A stretch of DNA of 64,000 nt, taken from the NCBI RefSeq assembly GCF_003217355.1, contig NZ_QJTK01000012.1:42332-106331 (forward strand), in the 5' to 3' direction. The notes below the pieces were generated by a model. That model had not been told where the DNA came from. It worked only from the letters and a program-made list of their open reading frames with translations, and did not search any database. This DNA is from Rhodobacter viridis (GTDB lineage: Bacteria; Pseudomonadota; Alphaproteobacteria; Rhodobacterales; Rhodobacteraceae). Made by a program: the position numbers and the translations under genes. Below, one piece after another: positions 17,380 through 26,483 of the stretch. The stretch's first letter is position 1. Each line of letters opens with the position of its first letter.

Positions 17380-18390
17380 TTACGCGTAAAGCGCCGGACG
17401 CGCCGGATAGGTGATGGCGACGGCCTCGCCCTCACACTCCTGCGCCTTGACGCAAGCGTCCGAGGTGACGGCGGCCATGTAGCCATCCCACGAGGTCGGA
17501 CCCGAGGCCGTGCCCCGCGCGGCCGCTTGCAGGAAGTCTTGCAGTTCGACGTCATAGGCGCCGACGAAGCGGTCTTTCCAATCCACAAGGATCTCGTTTT
17601 GCAGCTTCGCGCCCAGACGCATCTGAATCGCCATCGGCTCGGGCAGTTTCGCGATGCCATCCTCGCCCACGACTTCGCATTGGATGTCGTAGCCGTAGTG
17701 GCAGTTCACGAAGATCTCGGTGTCGATGACGACGCCCTTGGCGGTTTTCAGCGTCACGATCTGCGGGTCGCGCAGCTTTTCGTGGCTGCGGGCACATTTG
17801 CGCGGAAAGGTCACGCGGGCCTCGGTGTAATCGTCATCGAGCAGCCAGCGGAACACGTCGATTTCGTGGATCAGCGTGTCATGGATCGCCATCGGCGTGA
17901 CGTAGTTGTTGCCCACACGCGGGTTGCGGTGCGCGGCATGGACCATGATCGGCGCCCCGGTATGGCTCTCGACCGCCGATTTCAGCGCGACATAACCGGC
18001 GTCATAGCGGCGCATGAAGCCCACTTGCACCAGACGCTTGCCCGCCGCCACTTCGGCATCGACGATGCGTTTGGCGCCATCCGCCGTGGTGGCCAGCGGC
18101 TTTTCGCAGAAACACGGTTTGCCCGCGGCGATGGCGGCCAGCACATATTGCTCATGCGTCTGCCCCCAGGAGCAGACCAGAACCGCATCGACATTGGCCG
18201 AAGCGATCAGCTCCTCGCCGGTGGCGAAAATCTCGGCGTCGGGCGCGATCTCGGCCTTGACCGCCTCGGCCGAAGCCATGTTCACGTCCGAAAGCGCGGT
18301 GATCTTGCCGCCTGCCAGAACCTTCTCGATGCGGCGGGCATGGTCGCGGCCGATGGCGCCGGTGCCGATAACCCCGATTTTCACAGTCAT
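17380..18390 (-). CDS. iolG: Inositol 2-dehydrogenase-like Gfo/Idh/MocA oxidoreductase
   Basis: A 336-residue NAD-dependent dehydrogenase: N-terminal Rossmann fold ([15 protein letters not shown]), catalytic EKP (FCEKPLATT) and the [15 protein letters not shown] block carrying the D-x3-H pair of IolG. It would oxidise myo-inositol to 2-keto-myo-inositol, the first step, feeding IolE. Strong resemblance plus the inositol neighbours support iolG; action on a stereoisomer is possible because a second family member is encoded at 19311. It is separated by only 10 bp from genes on both sides. Confidence 0.9.
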   Translation of the reverse strand: MTVKIGVIGTGAIGRDHARRIEKVLAGGKITALSDVNMASAEAVKAEIAPDAEIFATGEELIASANVDAVLVCSWGQTHEQYVLAAIAAGKPCFCEKPLATTADGAKRIVDAEVAAGKRLVQVGFMRRYDAGYVALKSAVESHTGAPIMVHAAHRNPRVGNNYVTPMAIHDTLIHEIDVFRWLLDDDYTEARVTFPRKCARSHEKLRDPQIVTLKTAKGVVIDTEIFVNCHYGYDIQCEVVGEDGIAKLPEPMAIQMRLGAKLQNEILVDWKDRFVGAYDVELQDFLQAAARGTASGPTSWDGYMAAVTSDACVKAQECEGEAVAITYPARPALYA

Positions 18391-18400
18391 TTCGTGGACC

Positions 18401-19300
18401 TCATTTCCAGAATTTGTCGATGTAGCGTTGCATCTCGGCGCGCATGAAGGTGGACGACGCGTCCGCCTTGTCTTCCCAGGCGAAGACGCAGGCGGTCATG
18501 ATGCCGTCGAAGCCAATCTCGTGGAGCGTGCCGAAGAAGTCGTCCCAGGGCACTTCGCCCTGACCGATGTTCAGATGCTGGTGCACCCGGGCTTGGGTGC
18601 CCGGCGGGTTCAGGATGTAGCGCAGACCCGAGCTGGCCTTGTGGTTGAACGTGTCGCCGACATGGACATGGGCCAGCACATCGGCGGCTTCCCGGATCAT
18701 CGCCTTTGTGTCGTCGCCGAAATAGAACGTATGCGGCGCGCAATAGAGGAACTTCACGCGCGGGCTGTTCACCGTGCGGATGATGTCGAGCGCCGGTTGC
18801 AGCGTCTCGCACCAATCCTCGGGGTGGGGCTCGATATGCAGGTTGACGCCTTCGCGCTCGAAGAGCGGCACCAACTCCTCCATCGAGCGCCACCAGGCAT
18901 CCTCGCAAGTCTCGATCATGCTGCCCGTATGGCAGCAGTAGCACGAGCCCTTGTCCGGGTGCGGCCCCCGGCCGAATTCCGAATTCATCGTGTCGACGCC
19001 CATCTCGACACAGATTTCGAGCGCGCGTTTCCAGTGCTTGACGGCAGCCTGCCGTTCGCCCTCGTCATTGCTGGCCCAGCGATACATCGGCAGGATCGAG
19101 GCGATCTGCACATTGGCGTCGGAAAGCGCCTTTTTGAACGACTTCACCCGGTCGGGGAACACGCGAGGGGCCTTGAACCATTCCAGGAAATCGCCGCGGG
19201 GGCTGAGTTCGATCCAGTCGTAGCCAAGTTCGGCGACCTTCGAGGGCAGGGCCTCAAGGCTCAGATGGCGGTGCATGAAGGGGTCGAGGGCGATCCTCAT
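18401..19300 (-). CDS. TIM-barrel sugar isomerase/epimerase, IolH-like
   Basis: A 299-residue xylose-isomerase-like TIM-barrel protein beginning [14 protein letters not shown]. Metal-ligand segments are visible as [25 protein letters not shown] and the last-strand TACVFAWED. It is different from, and clearly longer than, the 16584 protein, so the locus holds two such enzymes interleaved with two Gfo/Idh dehydrogenases. It could interconvert keto-inositol isomers or a ring-opened product; which one is unknown. Spacing of 10 bp on both sides points to one operon. Confidence 0.85.
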   Translation of the reverse strand: MRIALDPFMHRHLSLEALPSKVAELGYDWIELSPRGDFLEWFKAPRVFPDRVKSFKKALSDANVQIASILPMYRWASNDEGERQAAVKHWKRALEICVEMGVDTMNSEFGRGPHPDKGSCYCCHTGSMIETCEDAWWRSMEELVPLFEREGVNLHIEPHPEDWCETLQPALDIIRTVNSPRVKFLYCAPHTFYFGDDTKAMIREAADVLAHVHVGDTFNHKASSGLRYILNPPGTQARVHQHLNIGQGEVPWDDFFGTLHEIGFDGIMTACVFAWEDKADASSTFMRAEMQRYIDKFWK

Positions 19301-19310
19301 ATCTGACTCC

Positions 19311-20423
19311 TCAGGGTTTCACGGGACGGCCCTGCGAGGCCGCCATGGCATGGATGATTTTTTCGATGACGAGGCCCTGCACGAAATCCGGGCCGCAGGC
19401 CGGACCGCCCGCAATCGCCGACAGAAGATCGCGCGCCTCGATCACCTTCTGCTCGTTGAAGCCGAAGTTGTGCCCCGGCGCCGGGCAGAAGGCGGCGAAA
19501 TCGGGTTGATCAGGGCCGGTGAGGTGACGGGTGAAGCCAGCCTCGCCTTTGCGGTGCAGCCAAAGCTCGTTCATGTTTTCCTGATCGAAGATCAGCGTGC
19601 CGTCGGTGCCGTGCACTTCCCATTGCAACCGGCATTTGCGCCCCCGCGCCACGCGCGAGGTGGCGAACGAGCCCTGCGCGCCGCTTTCGAACTTGATCAG
19701 GGCGAGCGCCGAATCCTCGTTCTCGACCGGCTTCGGGCCTTGCGGCGAGGGCCGCATCGGCACCGAAATATGGGTCAGCGCGGTGATCTCGGCCACCGGC
19801 CCCATCAGCGCCGTCATTTGTGAGACGAGGTGGCAGCCCAGATCGCCCAGGGCGCCCAGACCACCAGCCTCGCGCGTCATCCGCCAGGACCATGGGAGGG
19901 AGGGATCGGCGGAATAGTCTTCGTCATAAACACCGCGGAAGGCCATCGGTTGGCCGATCTCGCCCGCCTTGACGAATTGCACCGCCCGCTGAAACGCCGG
20001 GCTGCGCAGATAGTTGTAGCCAAGGATCGTCACCTGACCCGGGTGGGCGGCAGCCAGATCGGCCATCGCCTGCGCATCGGCCAGCGTCAGCGCCATCGGC
20101 TTTTCCAGCCAGACATGCTTGCCCGCCTTCAGCGCCGCCTCGGCCATCGGCCGGTGCAAACCGTTCGGCGCGGTGATCGACACCACATCGACGGCGGGAT
20201 CGGTGCAGGCGGCCTGCCAGTCGGACGTGCCGCGGGCAAAGCCGAATTGCGCGGCAAAGGCTTGCGCCTTTTCTTCGGGCAGTTCGCAGAGCACCTCAAG
20301 CCGCGGATGGGCGCCCCCGAAGGTGGCCGCGACGGTCCGCCAGGCCATGGCATGGCATTTGCCCATGAAGCCGGTGCCGATCAGGGCAACGCCAAGGGAT
20401 TTCTCAGGCATGGGACGGGTCAT
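19311..20423 (-). CDS. Gfo/Idh/MocA-family oxidoreductase (second inositol-type dehydrogenase)
   Basis: A 370-residue dehydrogenase with N-terminal Rossmann motif [16 protein letters not shown], catalytic WLEKPMALT and a [13 protein letters not shown] segment. It is longer than iolG and of a different subfamily (close in plan to scyllo-inositol or glucose-fructose-type oxidoreductases). It probably oxidises an inositol stereoisomer or a derived sugar. The ATG at 20423 follows GAAGGATG; an in-frame ATG five codons later is an alternative. It sits between the second binding-protein gene and the IolH-like gene. Confidence 0.87.
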   Translation of the reverse strand: MTRPMPEKSLGVALIGTGFMGKCHAMAWRTVAATFGGAHPRLEVLCELPEEKAQAFAAQFGFARGTSDWQAACTDPAVDVVSITAPNGLHRPMAEAALKAGKHVWLEKPMALTLADAQAMADLAAAHPGQVTILGYNYLRSPAFQRAVQFVKAGEIGQPMAFRGVYDEDYSADPSLPWSWRMTREAGGLGALGDLGCHLVSQMTALMGPVAEITALTHISVPMRPSPQGPKPVENEDSALALIKFESGAQGSFATSRVARGRKCRLQWEVHGTDGTLIFDQENMNELWLHRKGEAGFTRHLTGPDQPDFAAFCPAPGHNFGFNEQKVIEARDLLSAIAGGPACGPDFVQGLVIEKIIHAMAASQGRPVKP

Positions 20424-20477
20424 CGGGACATCCTTCGGGGGGAGGCGGGGGGAGAGAGGGAAACCCCGCCGATCAGG

Positions 20478-21398
20478 TTATTGATATTGCGACATGTTTT
20501 CTTTGGTGACGGGTTCGAACGGGATCCAGATGTTGCCATCCACCTTTTCGCCCTTCGTCATCGCCACGGCCGAGGACAGCGCGACCTCGCCCTGTTTCGT
20601 GGCGTTCTGGAACACCGTCACATCCAGATCGCCCGCCGCCATCGCGGCCAGACCATCGGGGGTGGCGTCGATGCCCGCGACGACGACCGAGCCCATGTCG
20701 ACGCCCGCGCCTTTCAGCGCTTGAATGGCACCGATCGCCATCTCGTCATTGTTCGAGATGATCGCGTCGAAATGCATCCCCGTGGTCAGCCAGTTCGTCG
20801 TGATGTCCTGACCCTGAGTGCGGTTCCAGTTGCCGACCTGCTTGTCGAGGATCTTCATCCCCGAACAGTCGGGCGTGGCGATCACGTCCTCGATGTCCTT
20901 GGTGCGGACAAGCGAGGCTTCGTTTTCCAGCGGCCCCATCAGCACCAGCACGTCGCCCTTGCCGCCCAGCATTTCACAGACGGCTTTCGTCTCCATCGTG
21001 CCGCTGTCGACTTCATTCGAGCCGATGAAGCTGGTGCCCGCGGGCATCGCGGCATGTTCGGCGGGCGGGTGGTTGACGTAGACAAGCGGAATGCCCGCTT
21101 CCGTCGCCAGCGCCGTCATGGCGGGGGTCGAGGCGCCATCGACCGGGTTCACGATGATCGCATCGACGCCGTTCGCGACGAAATTCTGCACCTGATTGAG
21201 CTGCTTGGCGACGTCGAGCTGCGCGTCTTCCAGGCTGAGCGTCACGGTGCTGTCCTTGGCGGCCTCGGCCTTGATCCCATTCAGCAGGATCGTCAGGAAC
21301 GGGTTGTCGAAGCTCGTCATGCTGACGCCGATCTTCGTCTCGGCCGCAGCGGGCAGGGCGCACAAAACAAGCGCAGTGGTCAGGAACATGCGTTTCAT
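20478..21398 (-). CDS. Sugar/inositol ABC transporter substrate-binding protein (copy 2)
   Basis: A 306-residue periplasmic binding protein of the RbsB type. A signal peptide (MKRMFLTTALVLCALPAAAE) is followed by the two-lobed fold with DAQLDVAKQLNQVQNF, GVDAIIVNPVDG and NNDEMAIGAIQAL blocks. It is a clear paralogue of the protein at 24115, and the two bracket the ATPase and permease genes. Ligand likely an inositol or related polyol given the locus. Whether both receptors share the one transporter or bind different isomers is open. Confidence 0.92.
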   Translation of the reverse strand: MKRMFLTTALVLCALPAAAETKIGVSMTSFDNPFLTILLNGIKAEAAKDSTVTLSLEDAQLDVAKQLNQVQNFVANGVDAIIVNPVDGASTPAMTALATEAGIPLVYVNHPPAEHAAMPAGTSFIGSNEVDSGTMETKAVCEMLGGKGDVLVLMGPLENEASLVRTKDIEDVIATPDCSGMKILDKQVGNWNRTQGQDITTNWLTTGMHFDAIISNNDEMAIGAIQALKGAGVDMGSVVVAGIDATPDGLAAMAAGDLDVTVFQNATKQGEVALSSAVAMTKGEKVDGNIWIPFEPVTKENMSQYQ

Positions 21399-21454
21399 GG
21401 GATTTCCTCCGGGGTCATTCCCTGCCCGTCGGGCGGACAGGGGAAATCGGTATG

Positions 21455-22480
21455 TCAGGATTTCTTGGTGCGTTTTTTCTGCCGGTAGACGTCGGCGACG
21501 ACAGCGGCGACGATGATCACGCCCTTGATCATTTCCTGGTAGTAAGCGTCGAGGCGCAGGAAGGTGAACCCGGAGATGATCACGCCGAAGATCACCATCC
21601 CGATCATCGTGCCGAGGATCGATCCGCGGCCCCCGGTCAGCGACACGCCGCCGATCACCGCCATGGCGATGGCGTCAAGCTCATAGGCGAGACCCATGCC
21701 TGCCTGCGCCGTCTGACCGCGGGCGGCAACGACCATCCCGGCCAAGGCGGCCAGCGTCGCGGCGACGACATAGACCTTGATCAGGTGATGCTCGACATTG
21801 ATCCCCGAGACGCGGGCGGCCTGCTGGTTCGCGCCGATCGCATAGGTGAACTTGCCGTAGCGGGTGTATTTCATCGCCACATGGAAGATCGCGGCGACGG
21901 CAAGGAAGATCGCGACGGGCATCATCCCCTTGCCGATGAAGGCAAAATCATCGGTCGGGAATGAAATCGGCTGGCCCTTGGTGTACCATTTCGCAAAACC
22001 GCGTGCCGTCACCATCGTGCCGAGCGTCGCAATGAAGGGCGGGATTTTCGCATAGGCGATCAGCGCCCCGTTGATCAGCCCGACCAGCGCACCCGCCATC
22101 AGGCCAAGCGCGATCGGCACGATCGCCGGCAGGTCGGTCAGGTCCGGATAGACCGCGCGGGCATAGGTGGAAACCTGCGCGAAGCTCATCGCGAACATCG
22201 CCACGGCGCCGACGACGGACCCCGAGGACAGATCGATCCCCCCCGCGATGATCACCTGCGTCACGCCGACCGAGATGATCCCGATCACCGAGACCTGCAG
22301 AATCATGATCTTCAGCCGGTCGATCGACATCAGGAACGACTGCCCCTGAAAGATCCAGCCGAGGATTTCAAAGACGAGCGCGATGCCCACCAGAACGAAC
22401 AGGATGTTGACCTCGGGCGGCAGACGCCGCGGTGCGGCCTTGATCTCGGCCCCGGTCGTGTATGTGTCTTGCATGGCCAT
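21455..22480 (-). CDS. Sugar/inositol ABC transporter permease
   Basis: A 341-residue inner-membrane protein of the RbsC family with about eight to ten hydrophobic helices and the conserved IIAGGIDLSSGSVVG and IGGVSLTGGRGSILGT segments. It begins with a cytoplasmic tail of about 25 residues. It would form the channel with the adjacent ATPase (gap of 9 bp to that gene). A homodimer is expected, since only one permease gene is present. Confidence 0.93.
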   Translation of the reverse strand: MAMQDTYTTGAEIKAAPRRLPPEVNILFVLVGIALVFEILGWIFQGQSFLMSIDRLKIMILQVSVIGIISVGVTQVIIAGGIDLSSGSVVGAVAMFAMSFAQVSTYARAVYPDLTDLPAIVPIALGLMAGALVGLINGALIAYAKIPPFIATLGTMVTARGFAKWYTKGQPISFPTDDFAFIGKGMMPVAIFLAVAAIFHVAMKYTRYGKFTYAIGANQQAARVSGINVEHHLIKVYVVAATLAALAGMVVAARGQTAQAGMGLAYELDAIAMAVIGGVSLTGGRGSILGTMIGMVIFGVIISGFTFLRLDAYYQEMIKGVIIVAAVVADVYRQKKRTKKS

Positions 22481-22489
22481 CGGCTCCCC

Positions 22490-24031
22490 CTATTTCGCCG
22501 CCAGTTCCATCACGCGCACCTGGGTCGCCTCGGCGCGGTCAAGGAAACCGCTCACGCGCCCCTCGTGCATCACCATGATGCGGTCGGACATGCCCAGAAC
22601 TTCGGGAAGTTCGGACGAGATCATCAGCACCGCCACGCCCTGCCCGGCGAGGGCGGTGATCAGGCGGTGAATTTCGGATTTGGCCCCCACGTCGATGCCC
22701 CGCGTCGGTTCATCGAGAATGAGGATGCGCGGGTTGGTCAAAAGCCAGCGCGCGATCAGCAATTTCTGCTGGTTGCCGCCCGAGAGGTTCTCGACCCGCT
22801 CGGCAAGGTTCGGCGTCTTCACCCGCAGCTTGGCAGAATACTCCTGCACCAGTCGCGTCACCTCGGCTTGCTGCACGAAACCGGCGCCATTCACCTTGTC
22901 GCGGGTAATGAGCGCCATCTGCATGTTCTCGAGGCAATCCAGCACCAGAAAACAGCCGGTTTCCTTGCGGTCCTCGGTCAGGAAAGCGAGCCCGTGATCC
23001 ATCGCCACTTGCGGCGAGGTCATCACCACATGCTCGCCGTCGATCCAGATGTCGCCCGTTTCCGCCGGATGCACGCCGAAAAGCGCCTCGGCCACGTTCG
23101 ACCGGCCCGAGCCGACAAGCCCGGCGACGCCCAGGATCTCGCCCTTGCGCAGCTTGAAGCTGATGTTGTCAAAGACCCCCGGCAGGCTCAGGTTCTGCAC
23201 GTCCAAAATCACATCGCCGATCGGGCAATCGACCTTCGGGAACATCTCGGTGATTTCGCGCCCGACCATCATGCGGATGATGTCGTCGCGCGTCACCTCG
23301 GAGGCCGGGACGGTCGAGATGTATTTGCCGTCGCGGAAGACGGTCAATTCATCTGCGATTTCAAAGATTTCGTTCATCTTATGGGTGATGTAGACGATGC
23401 CCACGCCGCGCGCCCGCAAGTCGCGGATGATGGCGAAAAGATGCTCGACCTCGGTTTCGGTGATCGCCGAGGTGGGTTCGTCCATGATCAGCACATCGGA
23501 ATTGTAGCTGACCGCCTTGGCGATCTCGATCATCTGCTTTTGCGCGACGGTCAGATCGCCGACGATCGCCAGCGGATCGAGATGGATGTTCAGGCTGGCA
23601 AAAAGCTCGGCCGTCATCGTCCCCATCCGGGCATGGTCGATCAGGCCGAAGGCCCCCTTCGGCTCGCGGCGGATCCAGACGTTTTCCGCCACCGTCATCG
23701 TGTTCATCAGGTTCAATTCCTGATGGATCATCGCGATGCCGCAGTTCAGCGCGTCGATCGGCGTGCGGATCACCAGCTTTTCCCCGGCAAAGCGCACTTC
23801 GCCCCGGTCGGGGTTGTAGACCCCGGCGATGATCTTCATCAGCGTCGACTTGCCCGCGCCATTCTCGCCCATCAGCGCATGGACCGAGCCCGGACGGATC
23901 TTCAATTGCACATTGTCGAGCGCCACGACGCCCGGGAATTCCTTGCGAACTCCATCCACCTCGAGGATGAACTCGCCGTCATAATGTCTGCGGCCTTGGG
24001 CCCCTGTCGTCGAAAGGGTCGCATCCAGCAT
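22490..24031 (-). CDS. Sugar/inositol ABC transporter ATP-binding protein (double NBD)
   Basis: A 513-residue RbsA-type protein with two nucleotide-binding domains. The first (about 25-255) has Walker [10 protein letters not shown] and Walker [11 protein letters not shown]. The second (about 265-513) has a weak Walker A (GLVGSGRSN) but an intact LSGGNQQK signature and [10 protein letters not shown], as is usual in this family. The ATG at 24031 follows AAGGAGA; an in-frame start 14 codons upstream is less likely. It energises uptake together with the permease at 21455. Confidence 0.94.
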   Translation of the reverse strand: MLDATLSTTGAQGRRHYDGEFILEVDGVRKEFPGVVALDNVQLKIRPGSVHALMGENGAGKSTLMKIIAGVYNPDRGEVRFAGEKLVIRTPIDALNCGIAMIHQELNLMNTMTVAENVWIRREPKGAFGLIDHARMGTMTAELFASLNIHLDPLAIVGDLTVAQKQMIEIAKAVSYNSDVLIMDEPTSAITETEVEHLFAIIRDLRARGVGIVYITHKMNEIFEIADELTVFRDGKYISTVPASEVTRDDIIRMMVGREITEMFPKVDCPIGDVILDVQNLSLPGVFDNISFKLRKGEILGVAGLVGSGRSNVAEALFGVHPAETGDIWIDGEHVVMTSPQVAMDHGLAFLTEDRKETGCFLVLDCLENMQMALITRDKVNGAGFVQQAEVTRLVQEYSAKLRVKTPNLAERVENLSGGNQQKLLIARWLLTNPRILILDEPTRGIDVGAKSEIHRLITALAGQGVAVLMISSELPEVLGMSDRIMVMHEGRVSGFLDRAEATQVRVMELAAK

Positions 24032-24114
24032 GGTCGTCTCCTTGAACCGGCGCCGCTGTTGCGGTCCGGGCAAACCAGGGGCGTCGACCGCCCCCGGCAG
24101 CGCTCAAAGCGGGA

Positions 24115-25056
24115 TCAGTTCTTCGCCTGGTAATTCGCGAGGGTCGCGGGGGTGACCAGTTCGAAGGGGATATAGACCTTGGTGTCGACCTTCTCGCCCT
24201 TGGCCAGGCTCAGCGCCGCATCCAGCGCGCCCTGACCTTGACCGGCGGCGTTCTGGAACACGGTCACGTCCAGATCCCCGGCCGCCATCGCGGCGAGCGC
24301 GTCCTGCGTCGCGTCAACGCCGCCGACGATCATCGTGCTCATGTCCTTGCCGGCGGCCTTCAGCGCCTGAATCGCGCCGATCGCCATTTCGTCATTGTTG
24401 GCCACGACCGCATCGAATTCGAGCCCGGCCGAGAGCCAGTTGGTGACAAGGTCGGCACCTTGCGTGCGCGACCAGTTCGCGGTCTGCTCTTCGACGATCT
24501 TGATGAAGCTGCACTCCGGCGTGGCGATCACGTCATGCACGTCCTGCGTGCGCATCCGCGCCGCCTGGTTCGACAGCTCGCCCATCATCACGACGATCTT
24601 CGCCTCGGTCTTGCCCTGCTCTTTCAAGAGACGGCAGACTTCCTGCATTTCCAGCGTGCCAGAGTCCTTTTCGTTCGAGGCGACGAAGGCCTGTTTTTCC
24701 GGCAGGGTATCGACGTTGACCGGCTCGCGGTTGACGTAAACCAGCGGAATGCCCGCGGCGGCGGCGGCTTCCGACATCGCCACGGTGGCGTCGGTATCCA
24801 CCGGGTTCACGACGATCGCATCGACGCCCGAGGCGACGAAGTTCTGGATCTGGTTGAGCTGCTTGCCGACGTCGTTTTGCGCATCTTCGATCTGCAGGTT
24901 CACGCCGTCGAGCGTCTTGGCGTGATCTTGCATGCCGTTGCGCAGCACGGTCAGGAAGTTGTCATCAAAGAGCGCCATCGAGACCCCGACGTTCTGGGCC
25001 TGCGCCGCAGTCGCCATCAGCCCGACCAGAGCGGTCGAGATCAGAACCTTCTTCAT
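24115..25056 (-). CDS. Sugar/inositol ABC transporter substrate-binding protein (copy 1)
   Basis: A 313-residue RbsB-type binding protein with signal peptide MKKVLISTALVGLMATAAQA. Conserved lobes: DAQNDVGKQLNQIQNF, GVDAIVVNPVDTD, NNDEMAIGAIQALK. It is the first gene of the transport operon after the LacI gene and sits just behind the promoter region, so it is likely the most abundant product. ATG 25056 follows GAGGAAAAC. It is paralogous to the protein at 20478, with long shared blocks throughout. Confidence 0.93.
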   Translation of the reverse strand: MKKVLISTALVGLMATAAQAQNVGVSMALFDDNFLTVLRNGMQDHAKTLDGVNLQIEDAQNDVGKQLNQIQNFVASGVDAIVVNPVDTDATVAMSEAAAAAGIPLVYVNREPVNVDTLPEKQAFVASNEKDSGTLEMQEVCRLLKEQGKTEAKIVVMMGELSNQAARMRTQDVHDVIATPECSFIKIVEEQTANWSRTQGADLVTNWLSAGLEFDAVVANNDEMAIGAIQALKAAGKDMSTMIVGGVDATQDALAAMAAGDLDVTVFQNAAGQGQGALDAALSLAKGEKVDTKVYIPFELVTPATLANYQAKN

Positions 25057-25221
25057 TGTTTTCCTCCTCTGTGGTGCCCGGGGACGCACCGATTGAACCC
25101 GAGGCGGATCGTCGGCATGCAGACATCCTTCCCCGAAATCGGGGTCGGCAGGTTTGCCATGCGCTGATCGCAGGACGCCGCCTCCTCTTGCGACGTCGTG
25201 TCTCGGAGGATTCCCGAAAGC

Positions 25222-25302
25222 TGACCTCAGGTCAAAGAAAACGTGCCTAAGATTTCATCAGGGGTGATGGAATCTGTGTGCCTTGATGATGGAATTCCAT
25301 CA
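25222..25302 (-). promoter_or_regulatory. Promoter/operator region of the inositol operon
   Basis: Between the LacI gene and the first binding-protein gene. A perfect 16-bp palindrome TGATGGAATTCCATCA lies at 25287-25302, with a further TGATGGAA half-site just outside at 25265 and another inside the lacI 3' end at 25327. A second perfect palindrome, TGACCTCAGGTCA, lies at 25222-25234 and overlaps a minus-strand TTGACC (-35-like) box. The first is a LacI-family-type operator; the second may be a separate operator. Promoter assignment is inference. Confidence 0.6.
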
Positions 25303-25303
25303 A

Positions 25304-26332
25304 TCACAGGCTTTCCGGCGTCAGGATGATGGAATTGTGGAAGCGCTGGCCCGGGGTTTCGGCCATGCCGTTGGTCGCGGTGGCGCACATCAGCGCGACC
25401 AGATCCTCGCACAGCGCCCGAAGCGGCGTCTGCATCACCACCGAGACGGTGCGATCGAGAAGCCCCTCGCGCGATTCTGGGGTGAGCTCGTTCACGATCA
25501 GCACCGGGCGACGCGGCCCCGGCAGTTCACGCACGGCGGCAATCGCGCCTTCCATGCCCCCGCCCGCGCAATAGACGCCCACCAGATCGGGATGCCGGGC
25601 GATCATCTCATGCGTCGCCTCATAGGTCAGCTGCCGGGTTTCAAGATTCGGCTGCGGGCTGAGCAATTCGAAATCGGGCGCATATTCGCGGAAAAAGCTG
25701 CGAAAGCCGGTCTCGCGCAGTTCGTGGCCGTGAAAGCGATGCCCGCCGATGAAGATCGCCACCTTGCCCGGCCGCCCGGCAATCTTCGAAATCAGCCAGC
25801 CCGCGGTGCGCCCGACCTTGAGATTGTTGGTGCCGAGATAGCTTTCGCGCACCCCTTGCGCGAAATCGGACAGCAACGAAAAGGTCGGAATGCCACGCGC
25901 GCGCAAGGCGGTCACGGCATCGGTGACAAGGTGATGATCGAGCCCCGAAGCCGCCACGGCATCGACCTTGCCGACCATCGCGCGCAGCATTTCGGCCAGT
26001 TCTTCGGGCAGGGTGGACTGGGTGAATTTCAGCGTCAGCCGCAGCCGATGGCTGGTCTGGGCGGCGCAGCGCTCTTCGATTTCGCGGGCGAAGTTCTGGT
26101 AAAAGCTGTGCCGCTCCTTTTGCAAGATCACCCCGAAATGCAATTCGGGCAGGTCGGCAAAGACCCGCTGCCGGATCGCATTCGCGCCGTGATAGCCGAT
26201 CTTCTGCGCTGCCTCGTGCACCTTGCGCGCGGTTTCCTCGCGCACCTTCACCCGGCCGTTCAGCACGCGATCGACGGTCGCGACGCCGACACCCGCCGCT
26301 TGCGCCAGATCGGCAATCGTCGGTCGCTTCAT
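25304..26332 (-). CDS. LacI-family transcriptional regulator of the inositol locus
   Basis: A 342-residue regulator with an N-terminal helix-turn-helix and hinge (TIADLAQAAGVGVATVDRVLNGR) and a periplasmic-binding-protein-like effector domain. Its target is probably the TGATGGAA-type sites found right behind it, within its 3' end, and in front of it (26347-26371), which suggests control of the transport operon plus autoregulation. Effector likely inositol or a pathway intermediate (inference). It is divergent from the PhoX-family gene. Confidence 0.92.
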   Translation of the reverse strand: MKRPTIADLAQAAGVGVATVDRVLNGRVKVREETARKVHEAAQKIGYHGANAIRQRVFADLPELHFGVILQKERHSFYQNFAREIEERCAAQTSHRLRLTLKFTQSTLPEELAEMLRAMVGKVDAVAASGLDHHLVTDAVTALRARGIPTFSLLSDFAQGVRESYLGTNNLKVGRTAGWLISKIAGRPGKVAIFIGGHRFHGHELRETGFRSFFREYAPDFELLSPQPNLETRQLTYEATHEMIARHPDLVGVYCAGGGMEGAIAAVRELPGPRRPVLIVNELTPESREGLLDRTVSVVMQTPLRALCEDLVALMCATATNGMAETPGQRFHNSIILTPESL

Positions 26333-26346
26333 CTTAACCTCTTGCG

Positions 26347-26371
26347 TGATGTAAAAACATCATTTCCATCA
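26347..26371. promoter_or_regulatory. Operator-like site upstream of the LacI gene
   Basis: A perfect inverted repeat TGATGT-AAAA-ACATCA (26347-26362) runs into TTCCATCA (26364-26371), the reverse of the TGATGGAA word in the operator at 25287. It lies 15-40 bp before the LacI start codon, a place that fits autoregulation. Confidence 0.55.
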
Positions 26372-26483
26372 TGGGGCTATCACGTCAAGCCCGATCGGCG
26401 CGCAGCGGCCCGCAAGCTGTCACATGGGTGATGCAAAACGGGTTCAAGGACGGGGCCGACGCAACCCGACCCAGGAGACCACG

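Noticed and set aside
26417..26440. Possible Pho box before the PhoX-family gene
   Set aside because: Only one CTGTCAC word; the second repeat at the expected distance does not fit.
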